From Lepidurus packardi (Eukaryota > Arthropoda > Branchiopoda > Notostraca > Triopsidae): 64,000 nt of DNA. The first letter of the stretch is position 1; each line of letters starts with the position of its first letter. Made by a program: the position numbers and the translations under genes. Location of the stretch: positions 9,320,565-9,384,564 of the forward strand of contig JAKZAN010000001.1 in assembly GCA_023053545.1 (NCBI GenBank), in the 5' to 3' direction. Of this stretch, positions 44,571 through 59,120 are shown piece by piece. The notes below the pieces were generated by a model. That model had not been told where the DNA came from. It did no database searches and was given only the letters and a program-made list of their open reading frames with translations.

Positions 44571-47500
44571 TTTGTCCTCAGAAGCACAGCAAAAGAGATA
44601 AGAGCGTACATATTTTGGCAAATCGTTCTTCAAATCCACGAATCTGTCTCAATTTACCCAGAGTGTCTAGACAGAAAAGTCAAATAGTCTTTTCATTGCT
44701 GTAATTTATTTCGTACACGTGATGCGAATGCACATTTTCGTCACCAGCGGAGGTAAATACTGCTGCTTTTAAAATTGTGTGAAATTAACGGCTATTTAAA
44801 CAAGGAAGACCCATCAAGATTGTCCATTTTCGCACGATCCATTTCCGTGCTGTTTATTTCTATGCCAAGAGAGAGATATGGCCGTCTAAAATTTCAACGC
44901 GTACATTTCCTGTGCAGGACGAGATCAAACGTTTTCGTGATGGGACATAGGAAGAAATTGTCCTTAAATCTCGGCTCATGTTTTACGCTCGTTGTATTGC
45001 TTCAGGTGTCAAGATAATCCTTTAGAATCTCTGCTTTACAAAATATCGAAAGCTGATTTTCCTCCTGAATTTCAACAATTACTTAACGGTATCACAGAGT
45101 ATGTTGAGATTTTGTTCCAACAATGCCTAAAGGCTGAAATAAATTATAGTTAGAAAAAAGATCGGATCCTATAATAGATGCTTTCTATGACCTTATTAAA
45201 TACAATATTAAACTATAATTCAGTCCCCAGGCTGTCAAAATCCTTTCTTATACAAGCTAGTAGGAGTTTAAAGCAATAAGTGTTTTGCATAGCCTTGTTG
45301 CATAACTACTAAAAGCATTATTTTCACTTTTATAGACCAATTTATAAGGTAGTGTTATGGAAGGTCGGACTGTGTCAAAGTATACACTATCTTTTCAAGT
45401 GTATAGCTTCTTAAACTACTTTTAAACTTTGTTTTTTTCTCCAATTGAAGTGCGTTTTTGAAGACTTTACAACTTTTTGATTAAGAAGATGTGAGAGTCA
45501 CGTGAGGGACTTTTTTGTTAGTGTTGTAAATTACAACTAAAAACTGTCCGAAGTTATTGTTTATGTGGTAGTAACACTCGGAAACCCCTGAATTAGATGT
45601 AAATACAGTAACAGTAATACGTGGACGGGTGTGTTGTGTAGAGAGCTAATATGAGCAGTTATATAACAAGAGACGCCGACTGCTGCCGGAAGTGTCTTCC
45701 GAGCACGTTTGCACACTTAAGGAACGAGTTAAACAAGCTATAAAAAACTTGCGCGTCCAAGTGTCTATTACTTCGCCCGGTGCCAGTAATAAGTACGATC
45801 AGAACTAACCCAGTGGGAATTTTTCTGTGGGTCTTTAGCGCTTAAATTAGTTCCCGGTGAAAATCGTGTTGTATTAGTGTCTTTTTGAAGAGTAGACAAT
45901 CCCCAACTTTTTCTGCCACTCTTTCTGCCACCCCACCCCCATTTTTTAAAAGAAAAAGTTCAGCAGATGTTTAATAGGGTAGGAAAAAGGAGTGCGGGGT
46001 GTCCTGTGTGAAAAGAAGCATTGTTGTTGTATCTTTAACCGTGTTTTCACGATGTGGCCCGTGAAAAAGGGAAAAGAAAGATTATAGGGGAAAAGAGAAA
46101 ACAAGATTATAGGGAAAGATCGGACTACATGAAACAAGGACTGGTCGTGGATAGCGTCGCAATGTTGATGGGAAAGTTACACGGATAATGAAGCCTAACT
46201 GACAACAACGTGTGCGTTGTTGTGTCCCTTCACTTTCGTGGAAACGAAGAATCGGCCAAGCGGAAATTCAATATCCAGTAGCTCGACTTTAGCTTTCCCC
46301 TCCTTTGTTGTGCAGTCTTTTTCTTTCTTTTTGTTTCTTTACCCCATGCCGTTTGGCCATAGAGGGACAGAAAAGGATTTTCGAGACAGAACAAGAAAAA
46401 GAGAGACAAAGTTGAAGCAAGCCAGAAAAGGGACACACAGGGCTCTTGTCTTTGTAATAAAGACGAGACGAATCCAATGGTAGCATATGTCGCTATCGCT
46501 GAACCGGACAGTACTACCAGCGCAGTTTTGTTCGCTTGGACTTTTGGCGCGTTCTCACAAAAGCTATAGTTTTTGGCCCAAAAACGGGTATTCTGCGATA
46601 AGATCATCTTTGGCTCTAGCTCTAGATCATCAGCTCTAGTGAACAGTTTTCATAGAATTAAGCGTTAACTTAAAGCTGTGCTTGGCTAGAAGCAGTTGAG
46701 CAGGAGTCAGGAGTCTAAACAAAGTATCAAAGAAGAAAAGGAATTTACGAAAAATCTCATTTCATTTGGAATTGTGATGGAATGATCTGCATTTTTCCAT
46801 GTAGCAATATTATCAAAGCTAAACTAGAACAAGTGGAAGGCACGGATACGACAAGAATGTTTAGAATTACGACCGAACTTTTAAATATGACTTTTGGTTA
46901 TCCTCAAACTTGCTGATATTCCATAAATAAATATCGTGTTGTTTTGCAAGTAAACCTCTGACTTTTATAGTTATATTCCTGAATGTATTGTGTTTAAAAA
47001 ATATATTCTAATATACGATACATATTGTAAATTATAAATAGTATAATTAATAATATTTTAATATTGCTTAAATTATTCCAGAAAAATTATTTCATATTTA
47101 CACTTTAATGGGCGTACTTTGTTTTTCTTTACTTTGATGTTTCCGTAATTCATTTCAGTTCAGTCTGAAAAAGAAACGCGTTTATTCCGTAATTATTACT
47201 TTAAGTTAATTTAGGTTGATTGGCAAAATTAACTCAGTTCGCTAGTTTTGTTCGACTAAAAGTTGTTGTTGTAGGAGAACTTTTCATTTTCGCCATCTAA
47301 CATGCTGTAGCGTGTGTTTGCATTGCTAAATTTGTTAAATTCGTAATATCCGTGTAGGAATTCATGGGAAAAAGAGGCGGAGTTGAAAACTATAAGGAGA
47401 TTGTAACGGGGAGTGCCTAGCATACCAAATGAAAAGAAAAGAGCTGTTTATGCACGTCTTTATTCCTTTCTAGAAATTCAAGATGAACCGTATTTATCTT

Positions 47501-47922
47501 TTGACGAATTCTTCCTACTTTTTCTTAACTTAGAAAAGAAAGAAATGGGGCAAAAAGCTTGCAGAGAATTTTGTTCGCAAGGCAGTTCCTAGCAATTTTC
47601 CTTCACTCTTTCACTCAAGAAAGGTCCATCATAAGAAATTGCTCTTCTGAAAAGCAGACTTGCCTGGAAAAAGGATACACCAGGAAATTTCCTTAAGGTA
47701 CAGGGAAAGAAAGTAAGTAACATTTCTTTCGCACGTGGGAGCGTGGAAATTCCTATAGTTGCAACTTTTTAATCTAGCAAAGTGCTTCCGGAGCAAAAAG
47801 GCATATAAGCCAAAACCACTTAAACCAGCTGTGCATTGGAATACGAAAGATATGGTCACCCGCAACAACCCGGAAAACAGGCTCTAATAATACTATTCAC
47901 TCTCGCCTACACTTGTAAAGGA
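44571..47922. other. Intergenic, no gene recognised
   Basis: 3.3 kb of mostly AT-rich sequence. Short ORFs only, none with a recognisable domain. A (purine-rich) stretch at 46020-46130 repeats GGGAAAAG-like words. Confidence 0.35.
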
Positions 47923-47973
47923 TTCCTTGGTATTTTTAACAATACACGTTTAATTGTTAAAAATACCAAGGAA
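47923..47973. repeat. Perfect 21-bp stem hairpin with 9-base loop
   Basis: TTCCTTGGTATTTTTAACAA and its exact inverse complement flank the loop ACACGTTTA; 21 of 21 bases pair. Stem length and loop resemble a short microRNA precursor or the end of a palindromic MITE. It is immediately followed by an ATATAACCG repeat. Confidence 0.9.
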
Positions 47974-47978
47974 TATAT

Positions 47979-48023
47979 ATAACCGAATATAACGATATAA
48001 CCGCGATATAACCGAACGATACT
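47979..48023 (+). repeat. Short tandem repeat of GATATAACCG-like units
   Basis: Four imperfect units: ATATAACCGA, ATATAACG, ATATAACCGCG, ATATAACCGAACG. Lies directly beside the hairpin at 47923-47973. Confidence 0.75.
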
Positions 48024-51000
48024 TCAAGAAGTTTGTCGTGATATAAAGCGCTCGTCAGATGCTCTGTACTCACGGACGTGCCAAACTCCTCTTCTCCTTC
48101 GGTTTTCATGAGTTACAAAAACGACAAGATGTGTTTAGGTGAGCAAACGAAATAGACCTGTGAGTAATATAATTTCCGCCCTCCATAAAGCTCAAGGAAA
48201 ACTATCCAAACCGGGACATAAAACGCGGACGACCAATTACCCCCAACTTCATGACTAATGTTTCTCTCGTCGTAGAGAGATTTATATCAACAGCAAATAT
48301 ACCCTTCTTTGTCGACACAATAATGTAAATTCAGACTGATGCAATCAACGATATTAAAACACCCACTCAGATATTACGACAAAAATTCTGTATAGCTTAA
48401 AACTTACTCATAAGCTTACAATATTGTAAAATATAAACGAAATAGAAAAAAGTAGTAGTACTACGTATATGCAATTTTTGTTATTGGATTGTTAGGTTTT
48501 AACGTTGATAAAAGAGGATGAAGTTTTAAAATAAACCCTTGTGTAATTGGGTCATTAAGCTTTCCGGATGACAGTATAAACAAAAATCAGCACTCTCTAG
48601 CGGTCATATTATCATTCAGTATTGAAAGACGCCACATTGCATGTTTATTATATTTTACTTATATTATAAAACATTACTTACTCTACTTTATTTCGTAATA
48701 AATCTCCAAGTCGAAGTTGAAGTGAGGAAGGAAATACTACTGTATTACATCTCAATCAATGTTTTTTAAAAATCATGGCTAAACTAGTCGACATCATTTT
48801 TTTAAATTCGTAGTTTAAATTTTTCGCGATTTACAAAATTTTTTTTAACCATTAAATTTTTTTAAACATTTAAACATTTTTTGCAAACATTTAAAAAAAT
48901 GTCAGGCTTCAAATGTTACTATTAGATTCTAAATTATTAGCGAATGTACCACATTGTAGCCTTCAAAGTTGGCTTTCATGTGTGAGCCAACTTTCTCGCC
49001 AAAAGGGAAAAAATTGGAGACAAAATTTGAGGAAGAACTGCCAAGGAAGTTCTTAGATTGACGAGAAAAGGCAGTGAAGCATTGAGCAAAAGCGAGATGA
49101 AGTTAATTATGGATGTAGGCGAGAGACGGTCCCGTATTGCCATTTCCCTCCAGCCTCGGCTCGACCCATGGTACCCCTCCGAAAGCTCCGTCAGTACCTA
49201 ATGACTCGAGTTTGATAATGCCGGAGGAGAATCAGGGTGCGGGAAATCAGATGCATTGTTGCGCATTGGACTGGAAAAGGTTCGGGCTGTTCATGGATAG
49301 CTTGTGACACATGCAAGAAGGTTTTGTTCCACAGAGTTCTTCCTTAGGAATGGAAGAGGGGGTTGTGGATAGAGCCGAGCCATAGGAGGTATATGACGGA
49401 GATAAAGAGGCAGATAACATTACTAACGTGGAATGAAAGAAAAAGACTGGAGTCGTAGCTTAAAATGGTAGCGAGGAGACAAAAAAAAAGACAGAGGGGG
49501 GCGTGGGAAAACGCACACTTGACCGAACCAAATTGGTCATGGTTTACGTTTGGGTCCAGTTGTCTGCAATAGATATACAGTCCGTGTTATTTTTTTTAAT
49601 GGGCTCATAATAGGGGATTTATGGATAGTTTGTGCGTAGCTAGAATTCCTTTTATCAGCTAAACAACTTCTTAATTAGGCCTACTAGTCCTGAAACCATC
49701 TTAAACTTTAATTAAGGGAAATAACTTTCTTTTTATGTTATCTCGTTTCAGGGAAAATATAAAAAAATGGCTGTTAATTAGTTAGGGAAGTTCAGAAGTT
49801 GTTTTGCTGTGCATACATTCAAATCCTTTTTATTTTAGTGCTTTTTTAATGGCTTAAGTGTTGAACTAATTTCCTACGCAACCAGGAAGTAAAAATGTTT
49901 ATTCAACTGGAACAATCTACTTTCCCAAAATATGGAATTATTAATCAAAATATTCGTTTTTTAATGAGATCCAGTGACTTCTCTACTATAAAGCACATAC
50001 GTTTAGAGATGTAATTGTTTGGATGTAAATGTAAATTGGGTGTAAATGTTTAAGGTATAATAAGTTTAGGGATGTAATATATATGGGTTACAACTACACA
50101 AAAGCCCAAAGCTGAAGTATTCGGGAAGCAACACGTACGAGTCTTGGATTCCTTTGAAATGTTTGCAAAGAATTGTCAGAACTTGAAGAGAAAGTGTGCC
50201 TATATCACTCTGAATTCCGTACATCTTTGTATTGCAAAAAAGTTGAGGTAAACAGGCAGATGAACACATGGGCAGCACATATGCGTCGTTAACCAGCAAG
50301 AAAATACAAGCACCTTCAGCAAAGTTTCCTTTTACACCTCTGACTCTCATATTTCTGTGCGTGAGTAATGGAAGCCAAACTTGGATAAAGAGTGGTTTTG
50401 GATGAAAATCTCAGATTTGGGAGCCAAACATAGTATAGCATAAGGCAGTTTACAGTTTCCCATTAAAGTTGGGGTGTGGAACCCGTCGTAGGGCCCTTTT
50501 ACAATTCCATGTCCCGGCGTGCGATCAAACATTCACGACAATTTGGTGTGTGCTCTCACTGAGAGCTACTCTCTATGACGCACTTTGGTCATACGGAACG
50601 CAGGGAGAACCCATTCAAGCAACTGTGTGTATTAAGGTTTTGCGTCCGAGTAAAATGCTCATCAGCTTCGCTCTCTTGCAGTATCTACCGCAATTAAAGT
50701 CGAGGGGAAAATTGCCATAAGCCCCCGACCCGACGTGTTCTGTTCTATGCCCGCGTTCGCCTCCATTCGGGGTGGGGGGTGATAATACTGCATTCAAATT
50801 CGCGAGCCAAAAAGCAGGCCCAAAAGCGCCACAAGCTCTTTTGAAGTGAGTGTTAGTGATTTGCCTAGAGAGAATCCTTGGAAAATCCTTGGAAAGAGCT
50901 TTTACACGTCCAGGTTTGATTTAAAGGCCACCAGGGTCTTTCATTTAGCTTTTCTTCAGGACCAGTCGGCTGCTAGTAATACCGTGATATGATACCACCT

Positions 51001-51729
51001 CGAGCAATTGCTTAACTGTGCTTTAGCTGCCTGCGAAGCTTGAAGGAAAGTTGTTTTCACAGTCTGGGTATAGAGATATAGATATATGTATATAGGAGGT
51101 GTTCGGCACGTGGAGAAGTTAAACCTTGGGTTTTGCGTGGAAGATGAACGAGGTGTCGGAGGCACTTAGAAAAGGGCCTTGTGACAAAAGTGCCCGTTAA
51201 TGAGCCTCAGTGTTAAAAAAAGGATGAAAGAAAAAAATCTTGCTTCTTCTGTTTGTTATCTTGTCACAGGATTAGCGCGGGACTTGCTGCTTCGTCTTCC
51301 TGTCTTTTTTTTTTTTTTAATTCCTGTTCATTTCATTAGCACAAGATGCATGGGCGACATGAGCGAATAGATGAGTTGTGGATGGGATCCGTGAGGGATC
51401 TTCTTAGGAAAATGGTGCCAAAAATCTTGAAAGCAGAAATTTCAGCCTTTTTTCCCCCTAAATTTTTAATTAGGAAATAAGATTTGGATTTAGTTTGGAT
51501 TTCCCCAGTCCAATTTAGGCACTTTTGTCTACCTTTTTGGAATGTTTTTCGTCTTTAGTCGGGACTTGTATAGCATAATAAAGTTTCAGTTTTTATATGA
51601 GTTCCTAATGCAGGAAAATCGGTAGTTTCTTCTTGAAAGATAAACCTTATATGGCAAATAGTGAATAGGAAATACCACAGCCGCAATATAAATGTACCAA
51701 TCTAATTTTACCTTCTCTTATATAATGCA
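48024..51729. other. Intergenic, no gene recognised
   Basis: 3.7 kb, AT-rich on the left (48780-48920 very A/T-rich) and more GC-balanced from 49000. No supported gene. A short segment near 50586-50672 faintly resembles the end of a LINE reverse transcriptase but is too weak to call. Confidence 0.35.
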
Positions 51730-52300
51730 TTAAGGCTCCCGTATACTTTAGCTCGGTATAGGCGGTTAGCATGGCTAGCATGAAGAATTCAGGAAACACA
51801 TTTTTTAGTAAACCAATACATTTAATGAAAAAAATTTTTGACAGTAATCTTGAGCTTGCTAACAGGTAGTGCACAACGAATGCACAATGTTCTTCCAATA
51901 AGCACTAAATTAGTAATATGCAAATGAAGTTTGCAACTATAAGAGATACATTTACGTTACCTAAAAATATGTCATTTGGTTGTGCAACAGCTACTAACAA
52001 AAAAAATAGTTCAGTTTGCTTTTTGTTTTACTGTTTTTTTTTCAAATCTGACAAGCCATTTTCGGGAAATCTTGTTCTGAAAGTTTGACGACTTGATTTG
52101 GGACATTGTGCTGTGCACAGCAAACTGTGGTGACAAATTGTACTTTTTAGAAGCAAAACAAGCGTTGACAATATGCCGGAAATTTAGCTATCTATTACTT
52201 TTCGTAATTTCTTATGCAAGGCTTTCGCAAAATAATAGCAAACATCAGTGCCATCTGGGACTCTTTCCCATCCATAAGCAAAGGTATGCGGGAGCCTTAA
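51730..52300. mobile_element. TTAA-flanked MITE, copy 2 (better preserved)
   Basis: Left end TTAAGGCTCCCGTATAC and right end GTATGCGGGAGCCTTAA are inverted complements over 17 positions with one mismatch, including TTAA on both sides. Length is 571 bp. A second copy lies in an intron of the GH31 gene at 31976-32440, which lacks a central part present here (about 51980-52120). TTAA targets are used by piggyBac elements and some other DNA transposons. There is no transposase coding sequence. Confidence 0.82.
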
Positions 52301-55300
52301 GGGATACGTGTGTGTGGTACAGTAATAGTGTAACTAAGCGAATACACTGTCCATACTGCAAAAATAGTTTCTAATAGTTTTTACTGTACTTTTTTATGCC
52401 GATAGACTAATGTAAAAATCTTCAATTGTGTAAGTTTCTGTAGTGATTTGTTTTCTAGTGGTTTATTATTGTCTTACTATAAAATAAATAGCATTTCGTT
52501 TCTTATGAATGTTCCATGTGATTTAAATTCAGGTACATTAAATTTACTTTCAAAACTTTAGTCCAAGTAACATTGTTTATCTTTTTAAATTGTATTTAAT
52601 AGCGTGAGCTATGCTCATTGCTAAACCAAATTTACATTTAAGATGTGTTATCACTTTCTTCCTTAAAAGGTTCAGGTACTTATAAACATACATTCACACA
52701 CGCATTCCCATCACTCATTCATCTACAGTGTGCTCAAATCTTAGGTTTAATATTTCAAGGGCCGAACATGCAAATGTATGAACTGCTGGGAAGGTTGTTG
52801 GGTGAGTCAGTAGTAGAGTCAGTAGCTAAAGAATATGTGCACGTGTTAAAGAATATGATTATGTTTCTGTCAATTTCAGTAGTATTCCGTTTAGGTTTCA
52901 TGTAATGGCTAAAATAAACTGCACTTACAATTTAGAACCAATTGCAATCTAACAACTCCGCAGCGATATAGCCCTTGCAGCTTCAGCATGTTTCTGAAAA
53001 GAGCCTTCTTTTTAGGGAAGGATGTATAAAGAAATCTACAGTAAGATAGCATGACTAAATTCACAAAATTTGAACAAATATGGAGGCCGCAATCCTTTCA
53101 ACATTTCTGTTGCTTTCAAGAATACGAAGATATTCGTTACGATCCATACCCAGTGCTATACTGGAGAAGATTACGCACGGCAAGGTTTGCATTGAAACCG
53201 CCGTAATAGTATTGCTTCTTCTGAAAAAACCTCCTGATTCGCCCCAAATCCAAGAAAAGAAAAATACGTACCGACTCCTAGACTGTCAAGTTAAAGCATT
53301 CAAGAAGGCTGTACTTTTTTTCTATCCGTTTGCTCTATACACCGTAATCCGGAATCAAGCAAACGCAGCACGTTCCTAAGCAGCTAAGGGTCACAAGAGC
53401 TTCTCACAAAAGCTTTCGTCCTCTTACTGCGTATTGCTTCCAGCTACTTCATGATCGCATTAACCTAGCTTCTTATTGATGACCACTATACTATATACTA
53501 CTGGCATCATCTTCCCTCTCGAGAAAAACCTTCCGACACCTTTAATAGTACACCCACCTCCCTTGCATCCTCCTGCTCCTTTCTCCCCAAAGCACTTAAG
53601 TAGACCACAACGGGCCACAAGACGATTACCAGGTATACCGCAAAGATACTTATGTAGTACTAGTATAATCCAACAACCTCCTCATTTTCCTTTAATTTCT
53701 TTCGCCCAAATGAAAAGGAAAAATTAAAAAGGGGAGGCACACATTCTGCCGCTATACTAGTATATCCTTTCGCTGTTTTGTGTAAAGGATGCACACACAC
53801 AACGTCGGAGCGGTACTGGCGTCCGGAGAACCGTCAGAAATTGCAGGATATAAACAGAGGGGAGCGAACGAACGAAAGGATCGCTCGTTTTCATACTACT
53901 CGTTGGTGTCCTTTCCTTTCTCGCACCTTTTGGATTTAATGTAGGTGCCGCTGCTGGTCTCAGCGTCGGTCAGGGTTAAACACCCAGACAGCACATAGCA
54001 TACATATACACACCATGATACGCAGTAGAATAGACGCCCAGAAGCCCGGGGGGCTTTAGAAAGGGCTTTCTCAAGACAAGGGGCTAGACATCAAGACGAA
54101 TCGAAGTTCTGGGCTATGGACATCGCTAACGATGCCGTTTTACGCCCCCCCCCCCCTCCCTTTACGAGCCTATCTTTTTCCGTTCCCGACCGCAAAAAGC
54201 ACTTGTCCTTTCTTTTTCTCCCTAGTGGTACACGTCCCACACAATTCACGAAAGCCATTTTTCAAAAAAGACCTTACAGACGTTCCTATCCGCCAAACGG
54301 CAATCTTTTAGTTTCCAGGTATTTACGCTAAGTGCGGGGGAAGGGATTGTGTCGAGCACGGTAATCCCAAACAACGATATACCTACTGCAGAAATTAACT
54401 TTTTATTACTGTCTCAAAAGTTATTCTTTATTTATAATAAGCCTCCAGGAAGGATACTTGGTAGGTCAGGTACTCAGTTTCTTTGGAAACGTCTTTTTTG
54501 TTTAGCTCTCGCGTTACAGTATTAAAACAAAAGTTGTAAAGAGGCTCATTTTATTTTTTTTATAGGATAATACTCTTAATTTCAAGATCTATTTCTCAGG
54601 AAAATACTGCATTTTTATTTAAAAAATATATCGACATTAGACAGAGAATACATTCTTCTAGCACCTTCCCCAAGAAAAAAAAAGCTAAACCCGAGGAGCT
54701 AATGTTATTTGGACTTCGAATAACAGCACTGCAAAGAAAAATCTTAGTAATTTTACAGGAATTTAATTATATATTTGCAGTATTTTAGAACTAAAGTATA
54801 CAGAATTATTGTGTGCATACGCTCTCTGGTTGTCTTTAAGCTAATCTAGAATAAATTATTTTATACTTTCGTAATCCTTTATTACTTTACTTTATGACTA
54901 AAAAGTAATTTATTAATTAATAATTCGTCAAACTATTGTAACTAATTCATTTGTAATATTTTAAAACATCTTAATTTAGGATTGCACGAGTTTAGTAGAA
55001 CTAGTGTTTGTAATAGATATAACAGTATTTTACTACTATTCTGCGCAGAAATTTCTTAGCGAAAGTACCAGCAGCTTTGTGTTGACATCTGAGTCCTAAC
55101 TTTGGCATACCATTAGCATTCCCGTAGGACACAAAATGTATAACTTTTCTGTAAGGTAAAAATAGCAATGGATAGTTGCAATTTTTCTTAATAATCAAAG
55201 CAGGACTTCTAAGACAAAGCTTTTGTCGCATTAAGAAATGGAAATAATGAAAGCGCATAAGATTTTTTGCTTTGCTCGTTTCCTAATAGATTAGTTTGGT

Positions 55301-58300
55301 TGTGCAATTTTTGTTATTCCTATACCTAATTCTCCGATTAGGCAACAGTTAGATTGGGAAAAAGAGCTTTGGCTTAGGATGAGGTTTCAGTTAATTACTT
55401 TTAGAAAACATTTGTTAGCTTTTGGTAGTATGCAAGTACCTAAATAAGTGCACTCTTGCATGATTGGGGGGAAGCTTGCGTTAATACTTATAGCTGTACT
55501 GTGTGTTATGTGCGGAGGTCTCTCGTGATGCACAAGAAGTTTCCCCAGTCACGGTAATCGCTATGTATCATCATCTGAATTACGGCTGCGAGTTCCACAC
55601 AAGCCCCCTGGACCGCACGTGCTTCATTGTCATGTTCTCTGGATCAGGTTTGCTTTGTGCTCTTCTCCCAATGTCCCAAACTAGCGACTTGACTTTCCCT
55701 GGCGTCCAAATTGACTTATGGTCCCTCACTCACCCCCTAACACGCCCCGGGTCTCTTTTTCCCAGGGAAAAGCCAGCAGAAGTATAACTGCAGCATGTCT
55801 TGCATACAACATCGATATATTCCAGGTGTCAATACCGTAGCTGGAAGAAGTCACGTCTTTCCGAAAATGGGGTGGGGGAGGGTTGATCGGAGCTCCAGCG
55901 TGCTATTATACTTCTTCAGCTTCAATGCTATTCTTCTCCGTTTTTACGTACAGTACATACGTTATCGTTTGATGCACTTTAGTGGGCGCGGTGACAATCA
56001 AACGTGGCATTATTTCCTCCTATTAAGCGACACCTGCTTTAACTCCACCACAATTAACCCCACAACCTGGAAGAGGTGGTCCCGAAGAGCGATTTTTTTT
56101 TAAGCTTAAAGTTTCCTACTGCGAGGTCCATAGTATATGCTCGTGAATCATGTCATTAGAACAGGGAAAAGCCATCCATTTTCGCTCAGGTGTCGGAGTT
56201 TCTAACGAGGCTTCCTAAGAAACTGACTCGACAGGTGAGCCGTTTGGGTTTTGTGGGGGTAAAACGTTGCATCTCAGGTCCCTTGGCGTGCGTGTGGAGT
56301 TTGGCTCGTGTGACTCTTTGACTTTTTCCGAGAGACGAGCTCACCACATCCGTAATGACAATGGATGCAGTCGGAGCGAAACTGACAAAAGATTTGGTAG
56401 ATCTTGCAGGAAGAGTTGGAGGGAAAGGAGAAACAAGAGAACACAGAAAAAAAAGTGGATTCGTGTTGGTTCCTTTACTCGCGTATTCCAAGGGGAGTCT
56501 CTTCCGCCCAAAGTTGCGTTGCATTTCAGTCTCCGCGCGTCCATAAGAGTTCGAAGCTAACCGCCTCTGCTTCCCCTTGTCTGGGTCAGCAAAGCATGTC
56601 ATTAAAGCTTGAGGAATTTCCGAAGTAATCTACGGAATTTCTGCGAATAAACTCGCTCAGTTCGCTCAACCCCGTCAATTGCATGTACTTGCCTTTATAG
56701 CTCTCAATAGAGCTCAATTTACTCGGTATACCGGTGTGATGCCAAATATGCACTCGAGCAGCAGGAGTTGAGATTTTGCGCGTTCTTGATGACTTAGTTA
56801 ACAGGGGAGACTATACGAGTGGTTGTCACTGGCTGCCAGCAATCACTGAGTTTAAGACGGACTCAAACTATGTACGGGCTTCGTTTTAGGGTGTCACGTT
56901 AACTGATCAGAGATTTTCGAATGTTGACAGTATTTTTATATTTATTTATCTCTTTGTAATTAGTGGTGTCTACACGCAATTCTTGGATTTTTACATGGAA
57001 AATAAATTTTTAATGATTTTTAAGTCCTACTATAATGTAATCTGCTTACGAAATTGAAGCGTTCTGACTATTTCACTTAAGATTATTGCGAAGTGATATA
57101 ACTTGCGAAAAAGAAGAACATTTTCGAAACAATGGAATAACTTCTGAAGACATATGTTAACAATAAGTAACAATGTTTATGTGGAAAAGCAACGTTGAGT
57201 AATTCAAGCAAACTTTGATTTTAATTCTCCAAGCTATTAAAGGGAAGCTTTTAGAGAACAAAGAAATATATGTTAAGGAAGTTTGGAAATGACTTTGGAC
57301 CCACAACAAAGTATCCATAAGAACACAGATTTGTTTCGCAAAAGTGAAACTACAGACATTGCGGAAGTGAAAGTTTTGCAGCAACTAAATTAACCCGAGT
57401 TCAACGTTTGCGAAACCATACTTTTCCAGCGAGTGACTTTTTTCCCTAAACAGAGGAAAACTCCCATAAAACTTGTTTATACCGAAAAAACTAAACTTTC
57501 GAAAGAGTGAAGTTCGTGAAAATTTACAATGCCAATTACACGAACAACAAAATCTCACTGTTTTAATACTACGGAACTGGCAAGCTTTATGTAGAATAAT
57601 GTTTTTACGGAAAAGGATGTCATCCTCGCTTAAGCGCGGGTATTTAGAAATTCTAAAACTGTATATTCCATGTTAAGTGTATATCTCTGCACAGTTTGTA
57701 CCCTCTGAATCCGGTCTAACCAATAATGTCTCGAAAGGTATAAAAAGAATAAAAAGCGCATCCTCTTACCTGTCCATCTTAACTTGCGTACTGCGCATTA
57801 TGTTTATGCTTTTTTACGTAAGCTATTTATATAAGTAATTCTCTTAGAAATCAATTATTGACTCAAGAAATTCCCTTGATATTATACAATATTCCAGTTA
57901 TATTATTAAAGGACAATTGGCACCAAAAACAACTTAATGTAAAAAAAATAGAGTACACAATCTAGTTTCCAGTGATATAAAACATTCCTCTGTGCGTGAA
58001 ATAGTAGTTGAGGTAATATAATTAAAAAGATTCAGAAAATGTGAACTTGCCGTCGTGTTCTGTGACGTAAGCGTATGGACGTCTGGATGAGCGTCCGGGA
58101 AAACGGCAAAAGTTTATGGTTTGATAACTCTGGAACCTCGGTTAAGATACACTTCAAATGAAAGTCATAATTCTTAGAAAAAATTTTGCATTATGAGAAG
58201 AATGAATCAGTATCTCTAAAATGAGATTTTGGGGGCTATTGCCTTTAAGTATTACATTTTCTTGTACAATACTATAGGCAAATGTATATTTCATAATTGT

Positions 58301-59084
58301 AATTATTAAGTATTCCTATTACGTTAATTAATTACTCCCTATCCCTAGCAGGAATTCACCATTAGCATTACTGCAATGTAGCTCACTATCTTTTTATGTG
58401 TATTTATTTATTTGTATATTTTAACTCAGCAATCCAGAAAGTAATTTCTTCGTAACTGTAGAGCTAAGAATTGAAAGCCAGCTTGGTTAATTACTGCATA
58501 CGTCTGGTAAGAAGACAACAGATAGGTGGTAGGAAAAGCTTCTTGCATATTGATTACGGTGGGAAAGCGGCCAGCAGGTTACACAGTCGTAGTAAACATT
58601 TCCGTATCCGTCTTGATCCAGAATTGACAGTGCCGAGTTATCGTGCGACCTACGAGACAGACCCCTTTTGACAAAATTTCCCATGTAGGAATTATGCAAA
58701 TGACTTACATTCTATATACTGTTACTTTTGCTACTATACAACTTTCGCCTTCCGGACACACATGTCTGTTTTAACGTGAAGCACATTGTTTCATTCCCAT
58801 ATAAGCTGAGAATCAACTCAACATGAGCGAAAATTAAAGTTATGGACAAGTTTTTAGCGTAATCTTGAAGCTGAATGAAGCTGTCCGTCAGACTTGGCTG
58901 ACTAAGAAAAACAAATCTTTACATACCTTATGTGGATGGGTGTGCAGACAATATAAAAGAAAAAGAAAAAAGAACCCGGGAATTAATAATGTGAAGAGCA
59001 CAGACTTTGTCACTGGCTCTCCCAGCAGGAAGAATGGAGTCAGCTGTGGTGGATGTGGCAGTTTTCATGAATGCCTTAAAAGTC

Positions 59085-59087
<3 letters not shown>
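52301..59087. other. 6.8 kb intergenic, no gene recognised
   Basis: Mixed composition. The part 53750-54340 is GC-richer, with a C(12) run at 54145-54156 and pyrimidine-rich strands, and could be a promoter or 5' UTR of a gene whose exons lie beyond the window. 55500-56600 has several overlapping ORFs up to 138 codons on both strands with no recognisable domain. The rest is AT-rich. Confidence 0.35.

Positions 59088-59116
<29 letters not shown>
59088..59116 (+). repeat. (AT)n microsatellite
   Basis: About 14 AT dinucleotides between CGCC and AAAAGG. Confidence 0.95.

Positions 59117-59120
<4 letters not shown>

Noticed and set aside
46230-46607. 125-codon minus-strand ORF and an 88-codon + ORF over the same bases.
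   Set aside because: No recognisable domain, no splice partners, and both strands open at once, as expected by chance.
50560-50680. Possible remnant of a LINE reverse transcriptase (WSYGTQ ... KVLRPSKML in a + frame).
   Set aside because: Only a faint resemblance to the end of jockey-type RT domains over about 30 codons, without flanking RT motifs or element ends.
55503-56602. Cluster of ORFs of 94-138 codons on both strands.
   Set aside because: No family resemblance and overlapping frames on both strands; not supported as genes.
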